Of a stretch of 64,000 nt of DNA, positions 23,661-32,987 are shown in pieces. The notes below the pieces were generated by a model that was not told where the DNA came from, made no database searches, and was given only the letters and a program-made list of their open reading frames with translations. A program made the position numbers and the translations under genes. The stretch comes from Mycolicibacterium sp. (GTDB lineage: Bacteria; Actinomycetota; Actinomycetes; Mycobacteriales; Mycobacteriaceae). The stretch is from the NCBI GenBank assembly GCA_020637165.1, contig JACJWN010000010.1, positions 152,259 to 216,258 on the forward strand, given 5' to 3'. The first letter of the stretch is position 1, and every line of letters starts with the position of its first letter.

Positions 23661-25153
23661 ATCCCACATCCCGCCGGGCGCGGGCCGGCCTCGCGATCCT
23701 CGCGACGGTGGCCCTGGCCGCCGGCTGCGCCAAGCCGGCCGATGGGGGCCAACCGGTCAGGGAGAACCAGGCGGCCCTCGAATTCGCCTCCGAGCTGAGT
23801 GGAAAACTCACCGTCGAGGCGATGGTGGATCACCTCGCCGCGTTGCAGGACATCGCCGACGCCCACGGTGGCACCCGCGCGGTCGGCACCCCCGGCTACG
23901 ACGCCAGCGTCGACTACGTCGTCGGGGTGTTGCGCGACGCCGGGTTCGAGGTGCAGACCCCGCAGTTCCAGACCCGGGTCTTCAACGGCGGCGACGCGAC
24001 CCTGACCGTCGGCGGAGCCGCGGTCGAGGCCAGCCCGCTGAAGTACACCGTCGGCACCGACGGCGTGAGCGGTCCACTGGTCGCCGCCCCGGCCGACGAG
24101 ACCCCCGGGTGCGCCCCGTCGGACTACGAGGGCTTGCCGGTCAAGGGGGCGGTGATCCTGGTGGACCGTGGAAAGTGCCCGTTCGCGCAGAAGGGTTCCA
24201 TCGCGGCGAAACTGGGCGCGGTGGCCGTGGTCGTCGCCGACAACGTCGATCAGGAGAGCATGGGGGGCACCCTGGGGGAGGACTCCGAGGTCGGCATTCC
24301 CGTGGTCGGCATCAGCAAGGCCGACGGCGCCCGCCTGCGCGGCGCCCCCGGACCGGTGAAACTCGCACTCGACGCCACCACCGAGACGATCTCGGCGCGC
24401 AACGTCATCGCCCAGACAGCCACCGGATCCGCGCAGAACGTGGTGATGGTGGGCGGACACCTCGACTCCGTTCCGGAGGGGCCGGGGATCAACGACAACG
24501 GGTCCGGGGTGGCGGCGATCCTGGAGACCGCGGTGCAACTCGGCAACGCGCCGGCGATCAACAACGCCGTGCGCTTCGGGTTCTGGGGCGCAGAGGAGAT
24601 CGGCATCGTCGGCTCCCGCAAGTACCTGGAGTCCCTCGACGTCGAACAGCTCAAAGACATTGCGCTGTACCTGAACTTCGACATGCTGGGCTCGCCCAAC
24701 CCGGGCTACTTCACCTATGACGGTGATCAGTCGACCGCCCTGGGCCCCGACCAGAGCCCGCCCCGGGTGCCGGAGGGCTCCGCCGGTATCGAACGCACCC
24801 TGGTCGACTACCTGAAGAAGGCGGGCGAGGCTGCCGAGGACACCTCGTTCGACGGGCGTTCGGACTACGACGGGTTCACCCGGGCGGGCATCCCGGCCGG
24901 CGGGCTGTTCTCCGGCGCTGAGGAGGACAAAAGCCCCGAGCAGGAACAGTTGTGGGGCGGCACCGCCAACGCCCCCTTCGACCCGAACTACCACAAGGAG
25001 ACCGACACCCTCGAGCACGTGGACCGCGATGCCCTCCGGATCAACGGCGGCGGCGTGGCCTACGGGGTCGGGTTCTACGCCCAGGACCTCAGCGGCCGCA
25101 ACGGGATGCCCGCCCGCGAGGATCGGACCCGCCACGAACTCTCCGGGGAGTGA
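23657..25153 (+). CDS. lpqL: Lipoprotein M28-family metallopeptidase LpqL
   Basis: An exported zinc aminopeptidase lipoprotein (498 residues). The signal peptide ends in the lipobox AAGC near residue 25. A PA domain is inserted (GAVILVDRGKCPFAQKGSIA). The M28 catalytic ligands follow: GHLDSVPEGPGINDNGSG (His and Asp), GFWGAEEIG (Glu-Glu), a metal Asp in NFDMLGS, and the last His in YHKETDTLEH. It resembles M. tuberculosis LpqL (Rv0418) and the Streptomyces griseus aminopeptidase type. The GTG at 23657 is used; the open frame upstream of it is spurious. It probably trims peptides at the cell surface. Confidence 0.93.
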   Translation: MNPTSRRARAGLAILATVALAAGCAKPADGGQPVRENQAALEFASELSGKLTVEAMVDHLAALQDIADAHGGTRAVGTPGYDASVDYVVGVLRDAGFEVQTPQFQTRVFNGGDATLTVGGAAVEASPLKYTVGTDGVSGPLVAAPADETPGCAPSDYEGLPVKGAVILVDRGKCPFAQKGSIAAKLGAVAVVVADNVDQESMGGTLGEDSEVGIPVVGISKADGARLRGAPGPVKLALDATTETISARNVIAQTATGSAQNVVMVGGHLDSVPEGPGINDNGSGVAAILETAVQLGNAPAINNAVRFGFWGAEEIGIVGSRKYLESLDVEQLKDIALYLNFDMLGSPNPGYFTYDGDQSTALGPDQSPPRVPEGSAGIERTLVDYLKKAGEAAEDTSFDGRSDYDGFTRAGIPAGGLFSGAEEDKSPEQEQLWGGTANAPFDPNYHKETDTLEHVDRDALRINGGGVAYGVGFYAQDLSGRNGMPAREDRTRHELSGE

Positions 25154-25173
25154 ACCCGCGACCGGATGAGGGG

Positions 25174-26412
25174 CTACCTCAACCTCGTCCTCCTCGACCT
25201 CGTCGCCGCGTAGACCAGCGCCCCGAGACCAACGACCGCGGTGCCGGCCAGCGCCGAGGCCGGCGGGAGGAACGCCGCCAGCAGCAGACAGCCCGCCAGC
25301 CCGAGTGCGGCGACCAGGCGGCCTGCCGGGGAGCGGTCCAGTGTCCAGGCCGCGGCATTGGCGATCGCGTAGTAGATCAGCACCGCCAGCGAGGAGAACC
25401 CGATCGCCGCGCGGATGTCGACGGTCGCGGCCACCACCGCGACCACCGCGCCGACCGCCATCTCGGCACGGTACGGCACCCGGTAGCGCGGATGTACCGC
25501 GGACAGGGCGGCCGGAAGATGTCCGCCGCGCGCCATCGCCAGGGTTGTGCGCGACACCCCCAGGATCAGCGACAGCAGCGAGCCCAGCGCCGCGACCACC
25601 GCCCCGGCCCGCACCACGGGCTCCAGCCACCCCGCCCCGCAAACGCGGACCGCATCGGCCAACGGCGCTGCGGCGCCGGGTAATTCGGACCCGAGCGCCG
25701 CCATCAGGGCCACGGCCATCATCGTGTACACCGCCAACGTGATGACCAGGGCAAGCCGTATCGCGCGCGGGATGACCCGCCCCGGGTCGCGCACCTCCTC
25801 GCCGAGGGTGGCGATGCGCGCGTAGCCGGCGAAGGCGAAGAACAGCAGCCCGGCCGCCTGCAGCACCCCGGCCGTGCCGCCGCCGGTCAGCTCCAGGCCC
25901 GCCGCATCCGCGCGGTCGGACAGTGCCACCGTGGCGATGACCCCGGCCAGCACCGCGACCACGATGGACACGACCGCCCTGGTCAGCAGTGCCGACTTCT
26001 CGATGCCGCGATAGTTCACCGCCGTCAGCGCCACTACGGCGGCGACCGCGACGCCGTGGGCGTGCTGCGGCCAGGCGTAGAGGCCGACGGTCAGCGCCAT
26101 GGCGGCGCACGACGCGGCCTTGCCGACGACGAAACTCCAGCCGGCCAGGTAGCCCCAGAACTCCCCGAGGCGTTCCCGGCCGTAGACGTAGGTGCCCCCG
26201 GACACCGGATAGCGGGCGGCCAGGCGGGCCGAGGACGTGGCATTGCAGTACGCCACGAACGCCGCCGCGGCCAGTGCGATCAGCAGGCCGGACCCGGCCG
26301 CGGCGGCCGCCGGGCCGAAGACCGCGAACACCCCGGCGCCGATCATCGAGGCCAGTCCGATCAGCACCGCGTCGGCGGTGCCCAGGCGACGCCGGAGTTC
26401 CGGCGCGGTCAC
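25174..26412 (-). CDS. APC-superfamily amino acid permease
   Basis: A 412-residue transporter with about 12 TM segments, at the short end for the APC family. TM1 holds the broken-helix substrate motif IGLASMIGAGVFAVFG, and FFAFAGYARIATLGEEVRDPGR is the conserved TM6 to loop region. The substrate cannot be deduced, though the fold suits uptake or exchange of amino acids or polyamines. The GTG at 26412 lies one nucleotide after the stop of the 85-residue gene, so they form one operon with the monooxygenase. Confidence 0.9.
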   Translation of the reverse strand: MTAPELRRRLGTADAVLIGLASMIGAGVFAVFGPAAAAAGSGLLIALAAAAFVAYCNATSSARLAARYPVSGGTYVYGRERLGEFWGYLAGWSFVVGKAASCAAMALTVGLYAWPQHAHGVAVAAVVALTAVNYRGIEKSALLTRAVVSIVVAVLAGVIATVALSDRADAAGLELTGGGTAGVLQAAGLLFFAFAGYARIATLGEEVRDPGRVIPRAIRLALVITLAVYTMMAVALMAALGSELPGAAAPLADAVRVCGAGWLEPVVRAGAVVAALGSLLSLILGVSRTTLAMARGGHLPAALSAVHPRYRVPYRAEMAVGAVVAVVAATVDIRAAIGFSSLAVLIYYAIANAAAWTLDRSPAGRLVAALGLAGCLLLAAFLPPASALAGTAVVGLGALVYAATRSRRTRLR

Positions 26413-26413
26413 C

Positions 26414-26671
26414 TCATCGACGGCTGCGGATGGCGCTGAAAATCAGGTAGCCGAGGTAGCCCACCACACCGGCCAGGGCGAACTTACGGGTCTGCGGGGC
26501 GATCATCCCCACGCCCAGGGCCGTCTCGATGGTGCCGTTGACGTAGACGTGCCGCCGGGTGTTGTTCGGGAACGCCGCCGCGGTGATCGGCTCGAACAGT
26601 TGGGGTCTGGCGAAATGGGCCACTCCCGTGGCGGCCAGTGCGGCACCTGCTCCGGGGATCCTTGCCGACAT
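26414..26671 (-). CDS. Small conserved membrane protein
   Basis: An 85-residue protein with three hydrophobic stretches (about 7-19, 46-57 and 63-80). ARPQLFEPITAAAFP and NGTIETALGVGMIAPQTRK are recognisable from small mycobacterial membrane proteins of unknown function distantly like the DoxX type. The ATG at 26671 follows a purine-rich GGAAGGACC. It sits between the monooxygenase (29 nt upstream) and the permease (1 nt downstream). I cannot assign a function. Confidence 0.78.
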   Translation of the reverse strand: MSARIPGAGAALAATGVAHFARPQLFEPITAAAFPNNTRRHVYVNGTIETALGVGMIAPQTRKFALAGVVGYLGYLIFSAIRSRR

Positions 26672-26700
26672 TGCGGTCCTTCCGTCAGTTGATGTGTCCG

Positions 26701-28188
26701 TCAGTTGATGTGGTAGTCGCTCATCGGAAAATCGGAGGCCTGCCGGATGGCGGCCCCCGCCGTCATCGGACGCAACAGTGTCGCCTCGCCGTGCGGGTTG
26801 AAATAGTAGGACCGTGCATTCGCGCAGTGCCCGACGGCGAACACCGTGTCGTCGACCAGGTCGGTCACCTGGTCCAGGAAGCGCGCGTTGGCCTCCTCGG
26901 TGACCTCGAAGGTCGTCGCTCCCCGGCGCTTGACCTCCCGGAACAGCCGGTCCATGATCCGCATCTGGTATTCCATGGTGTTGAAGAAGTTCAGCCCGAT
27001 GAAGGCGTACGGGCTGGCCAGGCTGAGGTAGTTGGGGAACTGCGGGATCGACACCCCCTGGTAGGCCTGGAACCGGTTCTCCCGCCACCACTTTCCCAGA
27101 TTGCGCCCGCCCCGGCCGACGACCTCGATCGCCGGGATGTTGGCCTCCCACAGGTCGAATCCCGTTGCCAGCACCAGGGTGTCGATCTCGGTGCGGGTTC
27201 CGTCATTGGCCACCACGGCGTGCGGTTCGATCTGGGCGATGCCGCTGGTCTGCAGGTGCACGTTCGGTTTGGTGAAGGTGCGGTAGTAGCTGTTGGAGAA
27301 CGTTGGCCGCTTGCAGCCGAAGTCGTAGTCCGGGGTGAGCTTGCGGCGCAGTTCGGGGTCGCGAACCACCGCGAAGCGGTACATCTTGGAGACGTCGGAG
27401 GCCCCGATGTTGAGCCGCCGGAACAGGGTCTGGCGATGGTGCAGCACCACGTAGTTGAAGAACTCGTAGATCGCGTCCGTGACGGCGCGGACCGCGCGCT
27501 GCGCCAACGGGAAGCGGGCAAAAAGCCGTTTGGCGCCCTCGGGGTAGGCGAAGTCGACCTTCGGCACGACGTAGATGGCGGTCCGCTGGAAGACGGTCAG
27601 ATCACCGGCCTTCTTGGCCAGTTCCGGGATGAGTTGCACCGCGGTGGCGCCGGTGCCGATCAGCCCGATCTTCTTGCCCGCCGGGTCGAAGTCGTCGTCC
27701 CAGGCGGTGGTGTGGATGATCTTGCCCTCGAAGCCGTGGATGCCCGGGATGTCGGGGGTGTGCGGCTGGGACAGGAAACCGGTGGCGGTGATCAGGTACC
27801 GCGCGCTCAGCGTCCCGCCGTCGCCGAGGGCCACCCGCCACAACCGGGCCTCCTCGTCCCAGCGCGCGCCCTCCACCGTGGTCTTGAACCGGATGTGCCG
27901 ACGGACGTCGTACTTGTCGGCCACGTCGTCGGCGTACTGCTTGATCTCCGCGCCGGTGGAGAACAGCCGCGACCAGTTCGGGTTGGGCTCGAAGAAATAG
28001 GAATAGGTCGTGGTCGGTACGTCGCAGGCCAGACCGGGGTAATGGTTGACGTACCAGGTGCCGCCCAGGTCGTCCTGCCGGTCGAGGAGCGCGAAGTTCT
28101 CATACCCGAGACGTTTGAGTTGGATCGCCGCGCCGATGCCCCCGAAACCGGCCCCGACGATGATCACGTCGAAGAATTGCTCGGTCAT
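26701..28188 (-). CDS. Flavin-containing monooxygenase (Baeyer-Villiger type)
   Basis: A 495-residue FAD/NADPH enzyme. The FAD Rossmann motif GAGFGGIG is at about residue 12, and the BVMO fingerprint FxGxxxHTxxW is present as FEGKIIHTTAW near residue 153. The NADPH motif GTGATAVQ lies near 180 and ATGFD near 357. It belongs with EthA/MymA-like class B monooxygenases that insert oxygen into ketones or S-oxidise substrates. Which mycobacterial member it corresponds to is uncertain. It heads an operon with a small membrane protein and a permease. No dedicated regulator adjoins it. Confidence 0.93.
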   Translation of the reverse strand: MTEQFFDVIIVGAGFGGIGAAIQLKRLGYENFALLDRQDDLGGTWYVNHYPGLACDVPTTTYSYFFEPNPNWSRLFSTGAEIKQYADDVADKYDVRRHIRFKTTVEGARWDEEARLWRVALGDGGTLSARYLITATGFLSQPHTPDIPGIHGFEGKIIHTTAWDDDFDPAGKKIGLIGTGATAVQLIPELAKKAGDLTVFQRTAIYVVPKVDFAYPEGAKRLFARFPLAQRAVRAVTDAIYEFFNYVVLHHRQTLFRRLNIGASDVSKMYRFAVVRDPELRRKLTPDYDFGCKRPTFSNSYYRTFTKPNVHLQTSGIAQIEPHAVVANDGTRTEIDTLVLATGFDLWEANIPAIEVVGRGGRNLGKWWRENRFQAYQGVSIPQFPNYLSLASPYAFIGLNFFNTMEYQMRIMDRLFREVKRRGATTFEVTEEANARFLDQVTDLVDDTVFAVGHCANARSYYFNPHGEATLLRPMTAGAAIRQASDFPMSDYHIN

Positions 28189-28319
28189 TCCCCGACGGTA
28201 CCCGACCTGACCCGACGCACTGAGTCGCAGCGCGGGGGCGGCAGCCAGTGCCGGGACATCGAGGACTTTGGGCTCTACGCGAGACTCGGCACCGCACCGT
28301 CAATCAAGCCGCCGTGCGT

Positions 28320-30896
28320 CTAATCCAGCTGTCCTGCGTCGACCACCCGCAGCACCGCCGCACCCTGCTCGTCGGAGGCCGCCAGGTCCACCTCCACCTC
28401 GATTCCCCAGTCGTGGTCGCCGGCCGGGTCGTCGAGGATCTGACGCACCCGCCAGGCACCCGGCTGACGGTCGATGATCAGCAGGGCCGGCCCCCGGGCG
28501 TCGGCGCCGATGCCGACGTCGTCGTGCTCGGCGAAGTACTCGCTGATCACCTTCTGCCAGCGCTGGGCCGTCCAGCCGGCGCCGGAGTCCGCTGCGCCCT
28601 CCAAGGTGCCCAACGCCTCCCCGTCTCGCCTGGCGAAAAGCTCCACCCGCCGGAACAGCGCGTTGCGGACCATCGCGGTGAACGCGCGCTCGTTCCCGGT
28701 CAGCGGACGCGGACGCTCCGGTACCGCCGCCGGCGCGCTCGGCGGCTGATCGGGGCTGGTGAGCTGCTCCCACTCGTCGAGCAGGCTGGAGTCCACCTGG
28801 CGCACCATTTCGCCGAGCCATTCGACGACGTCGGTGAGTTCCTCGGTGCGCGCGGCGGCGGGCACCCCGGAGCGCAGCGCCTTGAACGCGTCGGAGAGAT
28901 AGCGCAGCACCGCCCCCTCCGAGCGGACCAGTCCGTAGAGGCTGACGTACTCGCGGAAGGTCATCGCCCGTTCCCACATCTCGCGCACCACCGACTTCGG
29001 CGACAACCGGCCGTCGGCGGCCCACGGGTTGCTCTGCAGGTACACCGCGAAGGTGTGCCGCAGCAACTCCTGCAGCGGCTTGGGGTAGCTGACCTCATCG
29101 AGCAATGCGATCCGCTCGTCGTACTCGATGCCCTCGGCCTTCATCTGCGCCACCGCCTCGCCGCGGGCCTTCTTCAGCTGTGCGGCGAGGATCTGGCGTG
29201 GATCCTCCAGCGTCGCCTCGATCACCGAAACGACATCCAGGGCAAAGGTTTCCGACGCCGGATCCAGCGCCTCGACAGCAGCCAGCGCGAACGTCGACAG
29301 CGGCTGGTTGAGGGCGAAGTCCGGGGGAAGATCCACCGTCAGTCGGTAGCGCCGCCCGTCGGGTCCCGGAGAATCGAGTCGCTCGATCACCCCGGCCTGC
29401 AGCAGCGAGCGTGCGATGCCGACCGCCTCGCGGATGTGCCGCAGCTGGCGCTTGCGGGGCTCGTGGTTGTCGGTGAGTAGCCGGCGCATAGCGGCGAACG
29501 GGTCCCCGGGGCGGTCGACGACGTCGAGCAGCATCGCGGTGGAGATCCGCATGTTCGACGTCAGCGGCTCCGGGGCCGCCTCGACCAGCCGGGTCATGGT
29601 GGCCTGGCTCCACGGCACCATGCCCTCCGGTGCCTTGCGGCGCACCAGCTTGCGGCGCTTCTTGGGATCGTCGGCGACCTTGGCGAACTGCTTGAGGTTC
29701 TCCACCTCGTGGTCGGGTGCCTGGACGATCACGGTCCCGGCGGTGTCGTAGCCGGCTCTCCCGGCCCGGCCGGCGATCTGGTGGAACTCCCGGGCGCTGA
29801 GCAGCCGGCTACGGGTGCCGTCGTACTTGGACAACGCCGAGAACACGACGGTGCGGATCGGCACGTTGATGCCCACCCCGAGCGTGTCGGTGCCGCAGAT
29901 GACCTTCAGCAGCCCGGCCTGGGCGAGCTGCTCGACCAGCCGCCGGTACTTGGGCAGCATCCCGGCGTGGTGCACCCCGACGCCGTGGCGCACCAGCCGC
30001 GACAGCGTCGCACCGAATGCGGTGGAGAACCGGAGCCCGCCGATCAGTTCGGCGATCGCCGCCTTCTCCTGCTTGCTGCACACGTTGACACTCATCAGGG
30101 CCTGGGCCCGCTCCAGGGCGGATTTCTGGGTGAAGTGCACGACGTAGATCGGGGACTGTTTGGTGTCGAGGAGTTCGGCGATCGTCTCGTGCATCGGCGT
30201 CGTCGCGTACGAGTAGTACAGCGGCACAGGGCGTTCGGCGCCGGCGACCAGAGCGGTAGGCCGCCCGGTCCGTCGGGTGAGATCCTCGCGCAGGAACGTC
30301 ACGTCCCCGAGGGTGGCCGACATCAGCAGGAACTGGGCCCGGGGCAACTCCAGCAGCGGCACCTGCCAGGCCCAGCCACGGTCGGGGTCGCCGTAGAAGT
30401 GGAACTCGTCCATCACCACCAGGCTCGGCTCGATTCCGAGTCCGCCTCCGGTTCCTCCTTCCCGCAGCGCGATGTTGGCCAGCACCTCGGCGGTGCAGGC
30501 GATGATCGGCGCGGCGGCGTTGACCGTTGCGTCGCCGGTGAGCATGCCGACGTTCGCCGCCCCGAAGATCGCGCAGAGCGCGAAGAACTTCTCGCTGACC
30601 AGCGCCTTGATCGGAGCGGTGTAGTAGCTGCGCCGTCCGGCGGCCAGCGCCGCGTACTGCGCGCCGGTGGCCACCAGCGACTTCCCGGAGCCGGTCGGGG
30701 TGGCCAGTATGACGTTGGCTCCGCTGAGCAGTTCGATCAGCGCCTCCTGCTGCGCCGGGTACAGCGACGTGCCGCACGCATGCGCCCAGGCGGCGAAGGA
30801 GGTGAACAGCTCATCGGGGTCGGCGGCCTTCGCGCGCAGCGCCGACAGGTCGGCGGGATCGGCGAGCAGGGCGGGGGAGGCGTTGGCGGCGCTCAC
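28320..30896 (-). CDS. Ski2-like DEAD/DEAH helicase with DUF3516 C-terminus
   Basis: An 858-residue superfamily 2 helicase. Motif I ATPTGSGKS is near residue 82, motif II DEFH (as MDEFHFYGD) near 160 and motif III SAT near 195. Motifs IV-VI include VICGTDTLGVGINVP and QIAGRAGRAGYD. The C-terminal 450 residues match the actinobacterial DUF3516 helicase family. Probable role: RNA or DNA remodelling in the cytosol; there is no direct evidence here. It lies 16 nt downstream of the DUF4262 gene start region, both on the minus strand, so co-transcription is likely. Confidence 0.92.
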   Translation of the reverse strand: MSAANASPALLADPADLSALRAKAADPDELFTSFAAWAHACGTSLYPAQQEALIELLSGANVILATPTGSGKSLVATGAQYAALAAGRRSYYTAPIKALVSEKFFALCAIFGAANVGMLTGDATVNAAAPIIACTAEVLANIALREGGTGGGLGIEPSLVVMDEFHFYGDPDRGWAWQVPLLELPRAQFLLMSATLGDVTFLREDLTRRTGRPTALVAGAERPVPLYYSYATTPMHETIAELLDTKQSPIYVVHFTQKSALERAQALMSVNVCSKQEKAAIAELIGGLRFSTAFGATLSRLVRHGVGVHHAGMLPKYRRLVEQLAQAGLLKVICGTDTLGVGINVPIRTVVFSALSKYDGTRSRLLSAREFHQIAGRAGRAGYDTAGTVIVQAPDHEVENLKQFAKVADDPKKRRKLVRRKAPEGMVPWSQATMTRLVEAAPEPLTSNMRISTAMLLDVVDRPGDPFAAMRRLLTDNHEPRKRQLRHIREAVGIARSLLQAGVIERLDSPGPDGRRYRLTVDLPPDFALNQPLSTFALAAVEALDPASETFALDVVSVIEATLEDPRQILAAQLKKARGEAVAQMKAEGIEYDERIALLDEVSYPKPLQELLRHTFAVYLQSNPWAADGRLSPKSVVREMWERAMTFREYVSLYGLVRSEGAVLRYLSDAFKALRSGVPAAARTEELTDVVEWLGEMVRQVDSSLLDEWEQLTSPDQPPSAPAAVPERPRPLTGNERAFTAMVRNALFRRVELFARRDGEALGTLEGAADSGAGWTAQRWQKVISEYFAEHDDVGIGADARGPALLIIDRQPGAWRVRQILDDPAGDHDWGIEVEVDLAASDEQGAAVLRVVDAGQLD

Positions 30897-30912
30897 CGGT
30901 ATCGAGCCGGAC

Positions 30913-31386
30913 TCAAGCGGGCAGCGGGCTGCGCCGGCCCAGCACCGGTTGGGGTTGCCGACCTGCGGCCCAGCCGTGGTCCCACGGCCACCGGTGCGGG
31001 TCGTCGGTCCACACCAGTTGCAGAGCGCGGATCTGCGGGCCGAGGAGCGCGGCTGCGAACTTCAGGTGGACATCGGGATGGTCGACCTCGACCACCTCGA
31101 GCATGAACTCATTGTGGAAGTGGATGTGCATCGCCGGCCGCAGGGTGATGCCGTCCTCGACGATCTGATGGGCGATCGAGTTGAGCAGCCGCCTGGCGTT
31201 CTTCGGCGCCAAGCCGGTGATCAACAATTCCGGCAGACCCCTCTCGTGCAGGCCGATGGTGTAGGCGAACGGTTGTCGCTCGCTCTCGATGCGTTGGACC
31301 GCCCACCCGTGGTCTTTGATGATGTCGCGGAGGATGTCCAGGTAATCCTCGATGGTTGCTTGCGGGTTGTCGCATTGCCAGCACAT
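30913..31386 (-). CDS. DUF4262 protein
   Basis: A 157-residue soluble protein starting MCWQCDNP, with a CxxC at residues 2-5. The DUF4262 pattern is clear: HGWAVQ, YTIGLHERGLPELLITGL, then NEFMLEVVEVDHPDVH and WTDDPHRWPW. The role of the family is unknown. I start at the ATG at 31386 after AGGAAGGG. It precedes the DUF3516 helicase by 16 nt. The 141-bp gap behind it contains nothing I can identify. Confidence 0.85.
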   Translation of the reverse strand: MCWQCDNPQATIEDYLDILRDIIKDHGWAVQRIESERQPFAYTIGLHERGLPELLITGLAPKNARRLLNSIAHQIVEDGITLRPAMHIHFHNEFMLEVVEVDHPDVHLKFAAALLGPQIRALQLVWTDDPHRWPWDHGWAAGRQPQPVLGRRSPLPA

Positions 31387-31527
31387 GGTGGCGCCCTTCC
31401 TGTGGTCGTTGCCGCAAGCCTGCGCCCGGCCACCGACAACTTCGCGGCGCGAATCACCTGGTTTGGGCGCGTGCCCGGTGGCTCCGGCTCGGAGGGCGCT
31501 TTTCCGATTCCCGCACCTGCCAACCAA

Positions 31528-32124
31528 CTATCGGTAGATCGGGGCCAAGTCGTGCCGGGCACCGGTGATTTCGACGATCTCCACCGGCGCCGGGATGAGC
31601 CTCGCCGCGGCCCTCAGCTCGTCGATCGTTCCGAACGGGTCACGGGTCCCGTGGGTGAACACCGTCGGCGTGCGGATCGAGCCGAAGTGCTCGATGCGCA
31701 GCCGGTCCGGCTTGCCCGGCGGGTGCAGCGGGTAGGAGAACAACCTCAGGCCGTCCGCCTCCGCGCCGTCGGCCACGACCATCGACGTCAGCCGGCCCCC
31801 ATAGGAGTGGCCACCGACGATCAGCGGCCCACCGGACAGCGCGCGGGCCGCGGCGATCGCCTCGGCCACCCCGGCCCGGTCGGCTGCCGATCCCGACGGC
31901 GGCCCCTTCGGCCGCCGCCTGCGGTAGGGCAGGTTGTAGCGCAACGCCAGCCAGCCCCGACCGGCCCACTCGTCGCAGAGGTGGACCAGCAGCGGGGAGT
32001 CCCGGTTCCCGCCGGCGCCGTGGGTGAGCAGCAGCACACCGGCCGGATCCCCGGCCGGCCGGTGCGCGATGGCGCCGATGGCGTCCAGGGCGGCTTCTGG
32101 GACGACAGAGGTCGGGTCGGTCAT
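31528..32124 (-). CDS. Small alpha/beta hydrolase (Rv0421c-like)
   Basis: A 198-residue alpha/beta hydrolase of the dienelactone/KANL3-Tex30 style. The oxyanion strand is LLLTHGAGG and the nucleophile elbow GGHSYGG (Ser near residue 113). The Asp is in HGTRDPFG and a late His in GARHDLAP. The substrate is unknown. The ATG at 32124 overlaps the thiD stop as ATGA, the same neighbour as in M. tuberculosis (Rv0421c-thiD), so it is translated with thiD. Confidence 0.88.
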   Translation of the reverse strand: MTDPTSVVPEAALDAIGAIAHRPAGDPAGVLLLTHGAGGNRDSPLLVHLCDEWAGRGWLALRYNLPYRRRRPKGPPSGSAADRAGVAEAIAAARALSGGPLIVGGHSYGGRLTSMVVADGAEADGLRLFSYPLHPPGKPDRLRIEHFGSIRTPTVFTHGTRDPFGTIDELRAAARLIPAPVEIVEITGARHDLAPIYR

Positions 32125-32987
32125 GTCCGCAACCGGAACAATGCCGAGACCGTGCCGCGCCCGCCGCCGAGCGGATAGGCCTCGTTCAGGCATGCGGTGA
32201 TCCAGGCCTTGCCGAAGCCGACCGCCTCGGGCATCGGGTATCCGTGCGCCAGCGCGCCCGCAACGGCCGCGCTCAGCGTGTCACCCGCCCCGTGGTCGTT
32301 GCCGGTGTCGATGCGCGGCGCGTCGAACAGGTGAAAGTCCGTGCCGTCGAACAGCAGATCGGGACTGCGGGGCGCCGAGCGCAGGTGCCCGCCCTTGACC
32401 AGCACCCACCGCGGACCCAGATCGTGCAGTACCCGTGCGGCCCGGCGCTGCGAGTCGGCGTCGGTGACCTCGATGCCGGCCAGCAGGCGCACCTCGTCGA
32501 GGTTCGGGGTGATCAGGTCGGCCAACGGGAACAGCACGGTGCGCAGCGCGTCGAGCGCCGCAGGGTTCAGCAGGGCCTCCCCGCGGGAAGAGGCGCAGAC
32601 CGGGTCGACCACCAGGGGCACGGACCCGGCCAGGCCCAGGCCCTGCCAGCACCCGGCGACGGTCTGCACTCCGGCCGCCGATGGCAACAGTCCCGTCTTT
32701 GCGGCCTGAATTCCGATGTCGGTGACCACTGCCTCGACCTGGCCCTCGACGATCTCGGGGGGAACTTCGTGAAACCCCTTGACTCCCTGCGAGTTCTGGA
32801 CCGTCACCGCGGTCACCGCGGCCAGCGCGTGAACGCCCAGCAGAGCGAGGGTCCGCAGATCGGTCTGCAGTCCGGCACCGCCGCCGGAGTCCGACCCGGC
32901 GATGGTGAGCACCCGCGGCGGGGTCCGGCCAGGCGGTGTCAGCGGCGGTGCGGCTGGACCCGGGTTGGATGGATGAGGCGTTCTCAC
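32121..32987 (-). CDS. thiD: Hydroxymethylpyrimidine (phosphate) kinase ThiD
   Basis: Phosphorylates HMP and HMP-P to HMP-PP for thiamine synthesis. The 288 residues show the ribokinase-like fold: IAGSDSGGGAGLQ near residue 30, DPVCASS, TPNLDE, VLVKGGH and the anion-hole motif NDHGAGDTLSAA. The GTG at 32987 overlaps the xthA stop (GTGA). The first 25 residues are Pro-rich and may be non-essential. In M. tuberculosis thiC lies next to thiD; here there is no thiC and no TPP riboswitch is visible. Confidence 0.94.
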   Translation of the reverse strand: MRTPHPSNPGPAAPPLTPPGRTPPRVLTIAGSDSGGGAGLQTDLRTLALLGVHALAAVTAVTVQNSQGVKGFHEVPPEIVEGQVEAVVTDIGIQAAKTGLLPSAAGVQTVAGCWQGLGLAGSVPLVVDPVCASSRGEALLNPAALDALRTVLFPLADLITPNLDEVRLLAGIEVTDADSQRRAARVLHDLGPRWVLVKGGHLRSAPRSPDLLFDGTDFHLFDAPRIDTGNDHGAGDTLSAAVAGALAHGYPMPEAVGFGKAWITACLNEAYPLGGGRGTVSALFRLRT

